Positions 39,102-47,605 of a DNA stretch of 64,000 bases are shown here, in pieces. This DNA comes from Lewinellaceae bacterium (GTDB taxonomy: Bacteria; Bacteroidota; Bacteroidia; Chitinophagales; Saprospiraceae): the NCBI GenBank assembly GCA_016712415.1, contig JADJRC010000015.1, forward strand, positions 124,001-188,000, in the 5' to 3' direction. A model generated the notes under the pieces. The model worked only from the letters and a program-made list of their open reading frames with translations. It was not told where the DNA came from and did not search any database. The position numbers and the translations under genes are program-made. How positions within the stretch are numbered: the first letter of the stretch is position 1; the number at the start of each line of letters is the position of its first letter.

Positions 39102-40295
39102 TCAGAAATTGCCCACGTCGACACCCTGGAAATAGCCCGACATCCAGAGCGCCAGGATAATCAGTCCCAGGGCGATCCGGTAATACCCGAACACCTTGAA
39201 GCCGTGTTTGGTCAGGTAACTGATGAAGGCTTTGATCGCGAGCAGGGCGACAACAAAACCTACGACATTACCGACAGTCAGCAACATGATCTCGTTTTGC
39301 GAGAAGGTGCCGCCTTCATCCTTGAAGTAGTCCCACAGTGATTTGCAGGTGGCCGCAAACATGGTCGGTACAGCCAGAAAAAAGGAAAACTCCGCAGCGG
39401 TGGTCGGCGACAGCCCCTGCGTGAGTCCGCCGATGATGGTGGCAGCAGAGCGGCTGACGCCCGGGATCATAGAGATCACCTGGAACATGCCGATACGCAG
39501 GGCGCGGGGCAGCGTGATATCGTCGACCGTGGTATTGCGTCGACTGTGTTTTTTGAAATAATCGTCGAGCAGAAGAAACACCAGACCGCCGGCGATGAGC
39601 GCAACGGCTACGACGATGATGTTCTCCAGCAAAGCATCGATGTATTTTTTCAGCAACAGTCCGAAAAACGCTGCGGGCAGGAACGCCACAAAAAGCCGGA
39701 CGTAAAAAGTGAAATTCTGAAAAAAGCGGCGCCAATAGAGCACGACTACCGACAGGATGGCGCCAAACTGGATGGCGACGGTAAAGACCTTTACAAATGG
39801 ATTGCTGGCAATGCCCATGACTGTGGAGCCGATGATCATATGCCCGGTGGAAGAAACGGGCAAAAACTCCGTCAGTCCTTCAATAATAGCGAGAATAACA
39901 GCTGTAGAAAACTCATGCCTCTGGCGAACTATCGTCCGGCATGGAGGGGCTGCCGTAGGTTCTGTTTTTTTAAAAATGCCGAGAATAACTGTGATGAAGC
40001 CTGCTACCATCAAAATAGGTGCCAGTGTTACGCGGCGAAAACTGTAAATCCGTTCCGGCTCCCATTTATTGGGGTCGGGCATAGCGCCACCCGTCATAGC
40101 AGCCAGCCCGACGAGGATCAGGGCCAGCCCAATACCCATATAGATAAAATTCTGCTGCCCGAAGATAAAATCGCGGCTGCCTGTGGTGAAGATGCCGTCG
40201 CTTTTTTCGGCCCGGCGTATCGGTGCCGGAGCTGTTCTGCGTTGGGCTCCCGGTTGCTGGGGGCGAGGCTGTGGGCGTTGTTTCTGTTTAGCCAT
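39102..40295 (-). CDS. uppP: DUF3098 protein and undecaprenyl-diphosphatase, read here as one fused frame
   Basis: 397 residues as written. Residues about 1-110 are a DUF3098 protein: a basic N-tail, helix MGIGLALILVGLAAMTGG, PDPNKWEPERIYSFRRVTLAP and a second helix. From about residue 129 the sequence is UppP/BacA: AIIEGLTEFLPVSSTGHMI, GVSRSAATIIGG, LTQGLSPTTAAEFSFFLAVPTM, with 7-8 helices. UppP dephosphorylates undecaprenyl diphosphate so the carrier can be reused. The joint is an unnatural linker. One added base in the A4 run 39908-39911 creates an ATG start at 39916 (MSFSTAVILAIIEG) and separates the genes, the usual ftsX-DUF3098-uppP layout. I think two genes are more likely than a fusion. 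Confidence 0.85.
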   Translation of the reverse strand: MAKQKQRPQPRPQQPGAQRRTAPAPIRRAEKSDGIFTTGSRDFIFGQQNFIYMGIGLALILVGLAAMTGGAMPDPNKWEPERIYSFRRVTLAPILMVAGFITVILGIFKKTEPTAAPPCRTIVRQRHEFSTAVILAIIEGLTEFLPVSSTGHMIIGSTVMGIASNPFVKVFTVAIQFGAILSVVVLYWRRFFQNFTFYVRLFVAFLPAAFFGLLLKKYIDALLENIIVVAVALIAGGLVFLLLDDYFKKHSRRNTTVDDITLPRALRIGMFQVISMIPGVSRSAATIIGGLTQGLSPTTAAEFSFFLAVPTMFAATCKSLWDYFKDEGGTFSQNEIMLLTVGNVVGFVVALLAIKAFISYLTKHGFKVFGYYRIALGLIILALWMSGYFQGVDVGNF

Positions 40296-40306
40296 GCTGT
40301 GAAAGC

Positions 40307-41161
40307 TTAGTATAAATCGTCTACCCGCATGCGCAGGAATTTGTTTACTACAAAATAGGTGCTCAAACCGGAGATCAGGACGCCTAATGCCACCAGGCCG
40401 ACAAAAACAGCGAGAATGCTGTTGGTATCCTGCAGGGTGCTCAGATCAGGAATCAGCCGGTATATCCACCAAAGCGTCGCAATAAGAGCCGCAATCGCCA
40501 ATGTTGCGCTGGTCAGACCGTTGATGATACCGCGGCGAATAAAAGGCCGGCTGATAAAAGTCCAGGACGCACCCACGAGTTCCTGATTTTTGATCAAAAA
40601 ACGATTGGAAAACAGGGCCAGCCGGATGGTGTTGTGAATGAGCGTAACGGCGGCAAAGATGAGCAAAAATCCAAGACACAATGCTATGACACCCAGGTTT
40701 TGAATGTTTTTGCCGACATTGCCCGTATTGGCCGCTTCGAAGTAGAGGTCTGCAACAAGCGAATCCTGTCGAAGCGTTTCCCGCCAGCGGGACAGGCTAT
40801 CGTCGTTCAGGTAATCGGCTTTTACGTTGAAACGGATCACATCGCGCAGCAAATCGGGGTTATCTTCGAGCAGACTTTTGTCGCCCAGGTCTTCTTTCAT
40901 GGCCGAAGCGGCTTGTTCGCGTGTGATAAAAGTCACCGTTTCTGCCTTTACAAAAGGCTGCTGCCGGATACTCGCAATGATCCGCGGAATTTCGTCGACG
41001 GGGGCTTCCGGCTTTAACTCAAGCCATATATCCACTTTCTCTTTGAATAAGGTCACTAACTTTCGCCCGTGAAGCGCAGTCAGTGCAAAAAAGCCGACAA
41101 TAAATAGTACCAGCGCAACGCTGATGATGGCATACAGATACGTGGGTTTTGAACGCGGCAT
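40307..41161 (-). CDS. ftsX: Cell division protein FtsX
   Basis: 284 residues. FtsX is the membrane part of the FtsEX complex that activates peptidoglycan hydrolases at the division site. Four membrane helices are visible (TYLYAIISVALVLFIVGFFALTAL, the NLGVIALCLGFLLIFAAV pair, and two near the C-terminus), with a periplasmic domain of about 130 residues between the first and second. The conserved LIHNTIRLALFSNRFLIKNQELVGASWTFI block is present. ftsE is not next to it, as is usual in Bacteroidota. The DUF3098/uppP gene follows after 11 bases and is surely co-transcribed. Confidence 0.93.
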   Translation of the reverse strand: MPRSKPTYLYAIISVALVLFIVGFFALTALHGRKLVTLFKEKVDIWLELKPEAPVDEIPRIIASIRQQPFVKAETVTFITREQAASAMKEDLGDKSLLEDNPDLLRDVIRFNVKADYLNDDSLSRWRETLRQDSLVADLYFEAANTGNVGKNIQNLGVIALCLGFLLIFAAVTLIHNTIRLALFSNRFLIKNQELVGASWTFISRPFIRRGIINGLTSATLAIAALIATLWWIYRLIPDLSTLQDTNSILAVFVGLVALGVLISGLSTYFVVNKFLRMRVDDLY

Positions 41162-41192
41162 TGTCGGAATGTGGTGGCCTCTTATTTGAACG

Positions 41193-41200
41193 CAAAAATA
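41193..41200 (-). promoter_or_regulatory. -7 promoter box of the ftsX operon
   Basis: Reverse-strand TATTTTTG matches TAnnTTTG, 32 bases before the ftsX ATG and in the gap to the divergent gene at 41240. Confidence 0.45.
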
Positions 41201-41239
41201 GCAGATCGCAACGGAAAAACATTTTTAAGCACACAAAAC

Positions 41240-41827
41240 ATGAAAAGTATTGGTTTTCTGACATTTATGATCGCTCTGCTGGGGCAGCCCGACCAAACCG
41301 CCTTCAAGATACCGATCCGGAATCCGTCGTTTGAAGATACGCCCGGCGCCTCCAAATCGCCGAAGGGATGGCAGTCGTTTACCCCGGACAGTACGCCGGA
41401 TGTATTACCGGGCGCCTGGGATATTTCGTTTGACCCGCAGGATGGCCAGACCTGTGTCGGACTGGTAACGCGCGAGGATGGTACCAGCGAAGATATTGCA
41501 CAAGGGCTTTCCGAGACACTCAAGGGCGGGACCTGTTATACCTTTTCCATATACCTCGCCCATGCAAAAAAATACGTGGGCTACAACAACCCCGTGCGCC
41601 TGCGCGTGTGGGGCGGCGCCAAGCGGGGCGGAAAAGATATGCTGCTCACCGGCTCGCCGCTGATCGACCACACCGAATGGAGGATGTATACTTTTCAGTT
41701 TGTGCCACCGCACGATATGCGGTATATCACCCTGGAGGCCTGGTATGGACCGGGCACGTTGTTCAAATACAAAGGAAACATCATCCTGGACCACTGCTCC
41801 GACATTGAAAAATGCGACCGGGCCTGA
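41240..41827 (+). CDS. Hypothetical secreted protein with an NPSFED-type galactose-binding-like domain
   Basis: 195 residues from the ATG at 41240 (MKSIGFLTFMIALLG, weak signal peptide). The body IRNPSFEDTPGASKSPKGWQSF ... LPGAWDISFDPQDGQTCVGLV ... CYTFSIYLAHAKKYVGYNNPVRLRVWGG resembles the jelly-roll domain found N-terminal to OmpA or gliding-motility proteins in Bacteroidota; here it stands alone. It probably binds glycan or cell wall outside the cell. It diverges from ftsX, with 78 bases between, and converges on the O-antigen ligase gene with seven bases between stops. Confidence 0.7.
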   Translation: MKSIGFLTFMIALLGQPDQTAFKIPIRNPSFEDTPGASKSPKGWQSFTPDSTPDVLPGAWDISFDPQDGQTCVGLVTREDGTSEDIAQGLSETLKGGTCYTFSIYLAHAKKYVGYNNPVRLRVWGGAKRGGKDMLLTGSPLIDHTEWRMYTFQFVPPHDMRYITLEAWYGPGTLFKYKGNIILDHCSDIEKCDRA

Positions 41828-41834
41828 AGGCAGG

Positions 41835-43331
41835 TCAACCGTGTTTTTCCACGTCGCGGCTTTGCAGATCTATGTTGACCAAAATGGCTGCCGACATAAA
41901 AAAAAGCGAACCGATCTTGTCGGTTTCCACCATGTCGTTCATCAGCATGAGCAGATCGATAAGTGTAAAACAAAGCAATGCCGACAGCAGCACCCGTCTC
42001 AGACGCGGGTCTTTTGTCCGGTGGTAAACCTGTTCGCCTTTCAGCATGACCATTATGCTCAAAAGAAGGAAAAAGAACAGACCCGGCAAACCCTGTTCCA
42101 CGGTGGTCATCAGGAAGTAATTGTGTATGCCGGAGTGCTCCGGATTGTCGCTCACGTAGGTTTTAAAACTGGTGACGGTGTAGTTTTTATAAAAAAAATA
42201 AAAAGTACCCGGGCCGAACCCAAGCAGGGGCCGGTCCTGTATCATGTACGAGGCAGCGACCCACCGGTACACCCGTTCCATGGTAGAAATGTCTTCGAGT
42301 TTTGTCGTGGCGTCCAGTAGCCGGTCGAAGCGCACATGCGAAACGGCTTTTTCATAATTCGGGGCAAACATAAGCCAGTTATCGCGTGTACCGACAAACC
42401 CGATCAGCAAAGCAAATCCGATTCCAACCGACAGCAAGGCTGCTTTCAGCCAACCCTTGCTGACCACCCACCGGATACCGACGGCTGCAAGGAGCGCAAT
42501 ATATGCCGCGCGGGTATAGGCAAAATTAATCCCCACGATAAAGACAACGATCCCGGCGACCAGCAACCACCACTGCGGCGAATAACGCCGGTACCAGTAT
42601 GTGCCATACCAGGCGAAGGGGAGGAACACCGCCAGCAGGCAGGCATACATCACGTGGTTGCGAAAGAAAGGGCCCATGACAAACCCCACATCCTCAAACG
42701 AGAATCCTATGGCGGCATGCCGGGTTACCACAACAGAAACGGCAAATAGCAAGGGAATAAAAAACCACCACAGCAGGTTCTTAAAGTCGCGTTCCGATAC
42801 CAGAAAACGCCCGGCGAGGAAATAAAATACCACAACATACCACCCTTTGGCAAGCCAGAACTTGAAGGATACATACAAGTCCTGCGAAGACACCATGCAA
42901 ACAGTCATCCAGGCCAGATGGGCGAGTAAGGCCAGGGTGACGGGATGGCGCAAAAAACGCACATCGGTCTTGCTCCAGTTGGTGAAAAACCACATCAGGC
43001 TTGCCAGAAACAACAGCCACATCAATTGCTCGGAAGGGAGGTCGGTGGCAAAGCCCCCCGGAAGCGCCTGCTCCACAGATAGTGGCAGACTGGCCAAAAG
43101 CAACAGGAAAACCTTGCGGATATCCACTACAACCAGCCAAAACAGGGCAAGAGCAGCCGGAATAGCGGCCGGCCACCAGGCATCGAACCGGATAGACAAA
43201 GCCAGAGCGCCCACTACCACAAGGGCAAACAACAGAAAAGGCCACCGTTGCGGGTGGTTTTCCGGAATGTCCAATATGCGTGCAAGCTTTTCCAATATAT
43301 ATATTTTTACCGTCCACCGTCCACCGTCCAC
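41835..43331 (-). CDS. O-antigen ligase/polymerase (Wzy/WaaL-like) membrane protein
   Basis: About 498 residues with at least ten membrane helices and one large periplasmic loop (ANYEKAVSHVRFDRLLDATTKLEDISTMERVYRWVAASYMI), ending with the PGTFYFFYKNYTV and HSGIHNYFLMTTVEQGLPG blocks of the O-antigen ligase domain. It probably polymerises or ligates the surface polysaccharide. The GTG at 43331 lies within a heptamer repeat and overlaps the stop of the wzz gene; no ATG exists near it, and a TTG around residue 13 is an alternative, so the start is unsettled. Its position after wzz on the same strand fits a polymerase/chain-length pair. Confidence 0.85.
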   Translation of the reverse strand: MDGGRWTVKIYILEKLARILDIPENHPQRWPFLLFALVVVGALALSIRFDAWWPAAIPAALALFWLVVVDIRKVFLLLLASLPLSVEQALPGGFATDLPSEQLMWLLFLASLMWFFTNWSKTDVRFLRHPVTLALLAHLAWMTVCMVSSQDLYVSFKFWLAKGWYVVVFYFLAGRFLVSERDFKNLLWWFFIPLLFAVSVVVTRHAAIGFSFEDVGFVMGPFFRNHVMYACLLAVFLPFAWYGTYWYRRYSPQWWLLVAGIVVFIVGINFAYTRAAYIALLAAVGIRWVVSKGWLKAALLSVGIGFALLIGFVGTRDNWLMFAPNYEKAVSHVRFDRLLDATTKLEDISTMERVYRWVAASYMIQDRPLLGFGPGTFYFFYKNYTVTSFKTYVSDNPEHSGIHNYFLMTTVEQGLPGLFFFLLLSIMVMLKGEQVYHRTKDPRLRRVLLSALLCFTLIDLLMLMNDMVETDKIGSLFFMSAAILVNIDLQSRDVEKHG

Positions 43332-43350
43332 CGTCTACCGTCTACCGTCC
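43309..43350. repeat. Heptamer array (ACCGTCC/T)x6 at the wzz-wzy junction
   Basis: Six 7-bp units: four ACCGTCC and two ACCGTCT. The array holds the TAG stop of the wzz gene and the GTG start of the polymerase gene. Slippage would alter the ends of both proteins. Confidence 0.9.
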
Positions 43351-44468
43351 CCGGTAATATCGGACCAGCGAAAATCGCGGTATGCTTCGGCGATAAGGAT
43401 ACCCAGTACGGCAAACATAAAAGCAGCAATGACAGATGAAATAACCAGGATGCTGCGCTTGGGCCGGCTTTTGAGCAGCGGAACTTCGGCTTTTTCCACG
43501 ATCTGAATCGCAGGAATATCCGTATTGTATGCGGATTTGATCTGGTTGTATCGCTCGACGTCGAAGCTCAGTTGTTTGCGCGCCTGAAAATGGAGATCGG
43601 TCAGCGTAGACACCTTAGGGAAACCTTCACTGAAGTTTTTGACAGAGAGGTTTTGGCTGTTGGCGTCCGGACTTCTCAGGCTTTTTCGCTCCTGTTCGAA
43701 GGCGCGCAGGTTGGCTTTGATATATGCGATGGTATCGCGCGGAATAGCAGGATTGCCTTCCAGTACTTCGAGTTTGGCTTTGTTCCGAACGATCTGCGAT
43801 TCGGCCATGGCCAGTTGCGCGGAAAGTTGCTCGCCCTGTTCCGTGACGCTGTAGATGTTGTATTTCGACTGCAAGCCGCGCAGGCTGTCGCCGAGCATTT
43901 CCAGTTCGGCGGCTTTTTGGGTGATATTTTCCTCAAAGGTGGCCAACAGGCGCTGCTGGCTTCCTTTAATCAATTGTTGTGCGATCTCGTTTATTTTGTC
44001 CCGCGCGGCATTGGCCATTGTTGCGGCCAGTTTGGGGTCGGTGTCTTCCACGGTCAGTTCGATTGCATCGTTTTTGTTTTTCTGGGCGGAGTAGAGGTTG
44101 AAAAACATTTCGCGCACTTTGGCCTTGCCTTTGAGCGTGGAAGAGTCGATGCCGTAGTGCCGGTGGAGGTCAAAGGTCCTGACCATATAGTCGACTACCT
44201 CATTGGAATTGGCAATCTCGTCGATACGGTCAAGATCGCGGTCGGAGCCAAAATAGTGGGTCACCTGGCCGGTGTATCCGAATATTAATTCCGGGTTGGC
44301 CAGTTCGGGACTGGCCGGGTAAAAAATCGTGGAGGCTTTGTAGTAATTGTCCATCATCAGGGATAATCCAATGCTGATGACGAGGGTAATCAGGCAAATG
44401 TTCCGAATTGCTTTTCTCCAGCGGTAAAGCGTTTGGAACACGCCGAGCAGATTGTCACGGTTACTCAT
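43335..44468 (-). CDS. Wzz/GumC-type polysaccharide chain-length determinant
   Basis: 377 residues. Helix 1 (ICLITLVISIGLSLMM) and helix 2 (SILVISSVIAAFMFAVLGILIA) frame a long periplasmic domain with coiled-coil stretches (QQRLLATFEENITQKAAELEMLGDSLR... and later). The Pro/Gly-rich helix 2 entrance EVPLLKSRPKRS matches the Wzz/polysaccharide co-polymerase family. No cytoplasmic kinase domain is attached. It probably regulates chain length of the polymer made by the next gene. The last residues (Gly-Asp-Gly-Arg-Arg-stop) are encoded by the heptamer array. Confidence 0.88.
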   Translation of the reverse strand: MSNRDNLLGVFQTLYRWRKAIRNICLITLVISIGLSLMMDNYYKASTIFYPASPELANPELIFGYTGQVTHYFGSDRDLDRIDEIANSNEVVDYMVRTFDLHRHYGIDSSTLKGKAKVREMFFNLYSAQKNKNDAIELTVEDTDPKLAATMANAARDKINEIAQQLIKGSQQRLLATFEENITQKAAELEMLGDSLRGLQSKYNIYSVTEQGEQLSAQLAMAESQIVRNKAKLEVLEGNPAIPRDTIAYIKANLRAFEQERKSLRSPDANSQNLSVKNFSEGFPKVSTLTDLHFQARKQLSFDVERYNQIKSAYNTDIPAIQIVEKAEVPLLKSRPKRSILVISSVIAAFMFAVLGILIAEAYRDFRWSDITGDGRR

Positions 44469-44792
44469 GTTCGATGGTTATGCCCGACCGCCACGGCCGA
44501 AAATCAGTATGGCGGTCCAATAATTTGTTTTAAGTACCAAAAGCGGCGCAAAAGTATGAAAATTGCCCACCCGCACCGGTGAATCGCATGAAATCGTCAA
44601 ATAATCGGAACGGCCACGGTTATGGGTTGCGACCGGCTCAGGCGCATCGTTTCGGTCCTCCCGAAACGAATGGCTGTCAGATAATGCTGCGTTTGAAAAA
44701 TGATTTGATGGCGTTTTGGTTTCTTTGAGGTAATTTTGCGTCCCGTTTTCCCCGACGAACGTTACTGTCACGCGTTTAAACACATTATTGCT
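44469..44792. other. Intergenic region between wzz and DUF3467 genes
   Basis: 324 bases without a believable gene. It holds a short hairpin (CGTTTCGG at 44649-44656 and CCGAAACG at 44662-44669) and a TAATTTTG -7-type box at 44731-44738 in front of the DUF3467 gene, 54 bases before its ATG. Confidence 0.5.
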
Positions 44793-45107
44793 ATGGCCGA
44801 CAACACTAACCCACAACCCGCTATCAACATTGAACTGCCCGAGGAGGTTGCCGAAGGTATCTATTCAAATCTGGCCATCATTTCACATTCCAATGCGGAA
44901 TTTGTGGTAGACTTTATTCGCCTGATGCCCAATGTGCCGAAGGCAAAAGTTAAAGCCCGCATTATCCTCACGCCACAGCATGCCAAGCGACTGCTTTACG
45001 CGCTGAAAGACAACGTTCAGAAGTATGAAATGCAGTTTGGCAAAATCGAAGAATCGGACCAGCCGGTTCCGCCGATGAACTTTGGTACGCCGACCGCACA
45101 GGCCTGA
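44793..45107 (+). CDS. DUF3467 domain protein
   Basis: 104 residues, start ATG at 44793 (MADNTNPQ). The block INIELPEEVAEGIYSNLAIISHSNAEFVVDFIRLMPNVPKAKVKARIILTPQHAKRLLYAL covers the whole DUF3467 domain. The family is small, widespread in Bacteroidota, and of unknown function; it is often near RNA-polymerase or housekeeping genes. Cytoplasmic. A -7 box precedes it, so it is probably transcribed on its own. Confidence 0.88.
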   Translation: MADNTNPQPAINIELPEEVAEGIYSNLAIISHSNAEFVVDFIRLMPNVPKAKVKARIILTPQHAKRLLYALKDNVQKYEMQFGKIEESDQPVPPMNFGTPTAQA

Positions 45108-45139
45108 AACCATAATGGCCGGCATGGCGGGTATTGCGC

Positions 45140-45556
45140 CTATTCAGTCTTATCCCGGAAAAAGCGCTGGGTTTGTTCGCTGTTGAAGGTTTCCGGGCGA
45201 ACATCGGGAGAAAGGCCTGGTTCGCCGTCGAACCGGAAGGAGGTGTCGCTCGTCCATTCCAGAATACCGTAAAGCGTTTTGCCTGTCAGCGGACCAGCCT
45301 GGAAACCTGTCAGGTCCAGCCTTAACGGGTTCTTTTTGCAGTCGTATTGGTAGCGAATGGGGAAGGTGTCAAACTCGCTTCCGAATTTTACCAGCCAGTA
45401 AGCGTGTCCGTTGGGTTCAAACACAAAAAACTGACCTTCCTTGTTGGTCCATTGTCCCGTCAATTCGCGGCATGGGGAGCCAAACTGGCAGCCCGTAATA
45501 AATCCGGTCATACCAATTACTGCGCTCCACCACAGATATCTGGTAAAGTGTTGCAT
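45140..45556 (-). CDS. Hypothetical lipoprotein (lipocalin-like)
   Basis: 138 residues from the ATG at 45556, which gives MQHFTRYLWWSAVIGMTGFITGC, a lipoprotein signal with Cys23; the longer upstream frame has no such signal. The mature part, with LTGQWTNKEGQFFVFEPNGHAYWLVKFG, resembles short lipocalin-like beta-barrel proteins. Function unknown. It converges on the DUF3467 gene. Confidence 0.65.
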   Translation of the reverse strand: MQHFTRYLWWSAVIGMTGFITGCQFGSPCRELTGQWTNKEGQFFVFEPNGHAYWLVKFGSEFDTFPIRYQYDCKKNPLRLDLTGFQAGPLTGKTLYGILEWTSDTSFRFDGEPGLSPDVRPETFNSEQTQRFFRDKTE

Positions 45557-45688
45557 TATATCCTGCTGGTTTCGTTTTGTTCGATTACCTGTTCTGAGAA
45601 TCCGTCTGAAACCCCTTGGCGAAACGGGTTCCCAGATAAAAGACAAGCCTTTGGGGAAATAGCGGCCTATAAAGGTAATTGATTCCCG

Positions 45689-46384
45689 CTATAAAGTGCC
45701 TTCATCTGCAAAACTGTAATATCCCCGTTCCGATACGATCAGGTGATCGAGCAGGGGAAGGTCGAGCAAAGCCCCTGCATGCCGGAGTTTTTTGGTAATT
45801 TCCAGGTCGGCCTGACTGGGCTGCAGGTTGCCGGAGGGGTGGTTGTGTACAGCAATGATCCCAGCAGCGCCGGCGTCGATTGCGGTCCTGAAAGCAAGTT
45901 TGGCATCTACTACTGTGCCGCTCATGCCGCCGGTGCTGAGTCGCGATTGTCCGACTACTTCGTTGGCCTTGTTGAGCAGCAACAACCAGAACTCCTCGTG
46001 GCCCAGATCGACAAGGGTAGGGGCTATGACCTGGAACGCATCCTCCGAACGGGTGATGCGCGGGCGTGTGCGCGGTTTGGTCGACTCCCGGCGCCGGCCC
46101 AGTTCGAGCGCTGCCGCTATGGTAATGGCCTTGGCTAACCCCACGCCTTTAAATTTTTGCAATTCTTTCAGGGATTTTTTGCCGAGCTCATTCAGGTCGT
46201 CGTTGGCCGAAGCCAGGATGCGCTGTGCAAGGGTGACGGCGCTCTCGCCGATGGTGCCCGAACCGATCAGGATGGCCAGGAGTTCGGCGTCGGTCAGGTT
46301 TTGTTTGCCTTTCAGCAGGAGTTTTTCACGGGGGCGGTCTTCTTCCGCCCAGGCGGTTATGGCACGGTAGGTATCGGAGGGCAT
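45689..46384 (-). CDS. radC: RadC family JAB/MPN protein
   Basis: 231 residues. RadC-type proteins combine an N-terminal helix-hairpin-helix (LQKFKGVGLAKAITIAAALELGRR, about 75-98) with a JAMM metal-binding domain. The zinc ligands are seen in IIAVHNHPSGNLQPSQADLEIT: H180, H182 and D193. The link to recombination repair is historical and disputed. Length is the family norm. It stands alone; RadC-like proteins on mobile elements are usually shorter, so this is likely the chromosomal copy. Confidence 0.93.
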   Translation of the reverse strand: MPSDTYRAITAWAEEDRPREKLLLKGKQNLTDAELLAILIGSGTIGESAVTLAQRILASANDDLNELGKKSLKELQKFKGVGLAKAITIAAALELGRRRESTKPRTRPRITRSEDAFQVIAPTLVDLGHEEFWLLLLNKANEVVGQSRLSTGGMSGTVVDAKLAFRTAIDAGAAGIIAVHNHPSGNLQPSQADLEITKKLRHAGALLDLPLLDHLIVSERGYYSFADEGTL

Positions 46385-46479
46385 ATTGAAGCGGGTTAGA
46401 TTTAACAGCTACGAATATCCGTTTTTTTCGGTATATTTCAGACGATTCGGAGAGCAGGAGCATATTTTTGTCGAAATTT

Positions 46480-46503
46480 TAGTTTATTCTGTAAACTAGT
46501 TTA
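46480..46503 (+). promoter_or_regulatory. Palindromic operator upstream of the membrane protein/winged-helix pair
   Basis: TAGTTTATTCTGTAAACTA is an inverted repeat with seven-base arms (46480-46486, 46492-46498), and the right arm forms a second perfect palindrome TAAACTAGTTTA (46492-46503). It lies 40 bases before the ATG of the first gene of the pair. It is a probable binding site for the winged-helix protein encoded downstream (autoregulation), by analogy only. Confidence 0.6.
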
Positions 46504-46543
46504 TTTATTTGCGGCACATTATTTAACAAACCGACACCTTACA

Positions 46544-47140
46544 ATGGAAAACGAAGAAAAAACCCTTACACCACAGGAAAGTCTGCGCGTCATCCGCGAA
46601 ACCATTGACATTGCCAAACATTCCTTTCGGGAAAACGGCTTTCACTTTTTGTTGTGGGGCTGGCTGGTTGTCATTGCCAGTATTACGCATTATTATTTGT
46701 GGAAAATTCAACCTGTCGAGCGTCCGGACATTGCCTGGATCGTTATGGTGGTAGTGGGCGTACCCGTTGCCCTGTTGTATGAATGGCGGCGCAACAAAAG
46801 CGAGCGGACGCAAAACGTTTTGCACAGCTGGTATGGATTGATCTGGCTGGGGTTTGGTATTTCCATGGCCATATCTATTCCAATAGCCATCAGGGGCGGC
46901 CTTTCCCCCGTACCTTTTATTCTGATACTGGTGGGTTTTGCCACATTCATGTCCGGTGTCCTGTTGCGATTCAGACCTTTAATATTCGGTGCAGCCGTCA
47001 TATGGGCCGGCGCGCTGTGGTGCCTTTTCTTAAGTCCGCCGCAACACCTGCTGTTGCAGGCCGCAACGGCCGTCCTGGGTTACCTGATCCCCGGTTATTT
47101 GCTTAATGCTCAATCGCGTCGCCATGTACAAAGAACTTGA
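46544..47140 (+). CDS. Hypothetical membrane protein paired with a winged-helix regulator
   Basis: 198 residues. A 28-residue acidic/charged N-terminus (MENEEKTLTPQESLRVIRETIDIAKHSF) is followed by five or six hydrophobic helices (LLWGWLVVIASITHYYLW, IVMVVVGVPVALLY, WLGFGISMAISIPIA, ILILVGFATFMSGVLL, then two further). I recognise the type as a Bacteroidota membrane protein usually linked to a small winged-helix regulator, but no function is known. The next gene starts before this one ends. An operator-like palindrome is upstream. Confidence 0.75.
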   Translation: MENEEKTLTPQESLRVIRETIDIAKHSFRENGFHFLLWGWLVVIASITHYYLWKIQPVERPDIAWIVMVVVGVPVALLYEWRRNKSERTQNVLHSWYGLIWLGFGISMAISIPIAIRGGLSPVPFILILVGFATFMSGVLLRFRPLIFGAAVIWAGALWCLFLSPPQHLLLQAATAVLGYLIPGYLLNAQSRRHVQRT

Positions 47141-47408
47141 TCCTTTGCTGCTTTCCCAGTTGCGTCTGGCATTGATGTCGTTTCTGGTGGTGGTGCGGGA
47201 TGCAGAGTTCAACCTGCTGAAAGAGAAAACCGGCGCCACCGCCGGTAACCTGAGCGTGCAGATCGGGAAGCTGCAGGATGCCGGCTATATTGCGGTGGAA
47301 AAGACCTACAAGAACAATTATCCGCTCACGATTTGCCGCATCACCCCGGAGGGCATTGCGGCATTCGAGGCGTTTTACTCTGACCTGAAGCAGTATTTTG
47401 ACAAATGA
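47124..47408 (+). CDS. Winged-helix transcriptional regulator (MarR/ArsR-like, truncated type)
   Basis: 94 residues from the ATG at 47124 (MYKELDPLLLSQLRLALMS), which matches the usual family N-terminus better than the ATG at 47106. The winged helix-turn-helix is GATAGNLSVQIGKLQDAGYIAVEK with the wing NNYPLTICRITPEGIAAFEAF. Overlaps the end of the membrane protein gene by 17 bases, so translation is coupled. It probably represses its own operon through the palindrome at 46480-46503. Confidence 0.85.
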   Translation: MYKELDPLLLSQLRLALMSFLVVVRDAEFNLLKEKTGATAGNLSVQIGKLQDAGYIAVEKTYKNNYPLTICRITPEGIAAFEAFYSDLKQYFDK

Positions 47409-47527
47409 CCGGGGTTTAGCATGCTTATTCATGTGTTATCCCGTCGAAAAAGGTATCCGGCGGGCGAACTGTGCCCATACTTTGTTGTTATTCAATATGT
47501 GATGCTGCGTCCGGTTTACAACTGCTT

Positions 47528-47542
47528 GTTTCAAATTGAAAC
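47528..47542. promoter_or_regulatory. 15-bp palindrome upstream of dps
   Basis: GTTTCAA, one base, TTGAAAC: a perfect inverted repeat 64-78 bases before the dps ATG. It could be a regulator site. No consensus Bacteroidota promoter was found in the 47409-47605 gap. Confidence 0.35.
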
Positions 47543-47605
47543 GCATGGTATTTCTCAAAAACCACGGACCTGCTTCACCTGATCTTTTATCCTTAAACGC
47601 GATTT

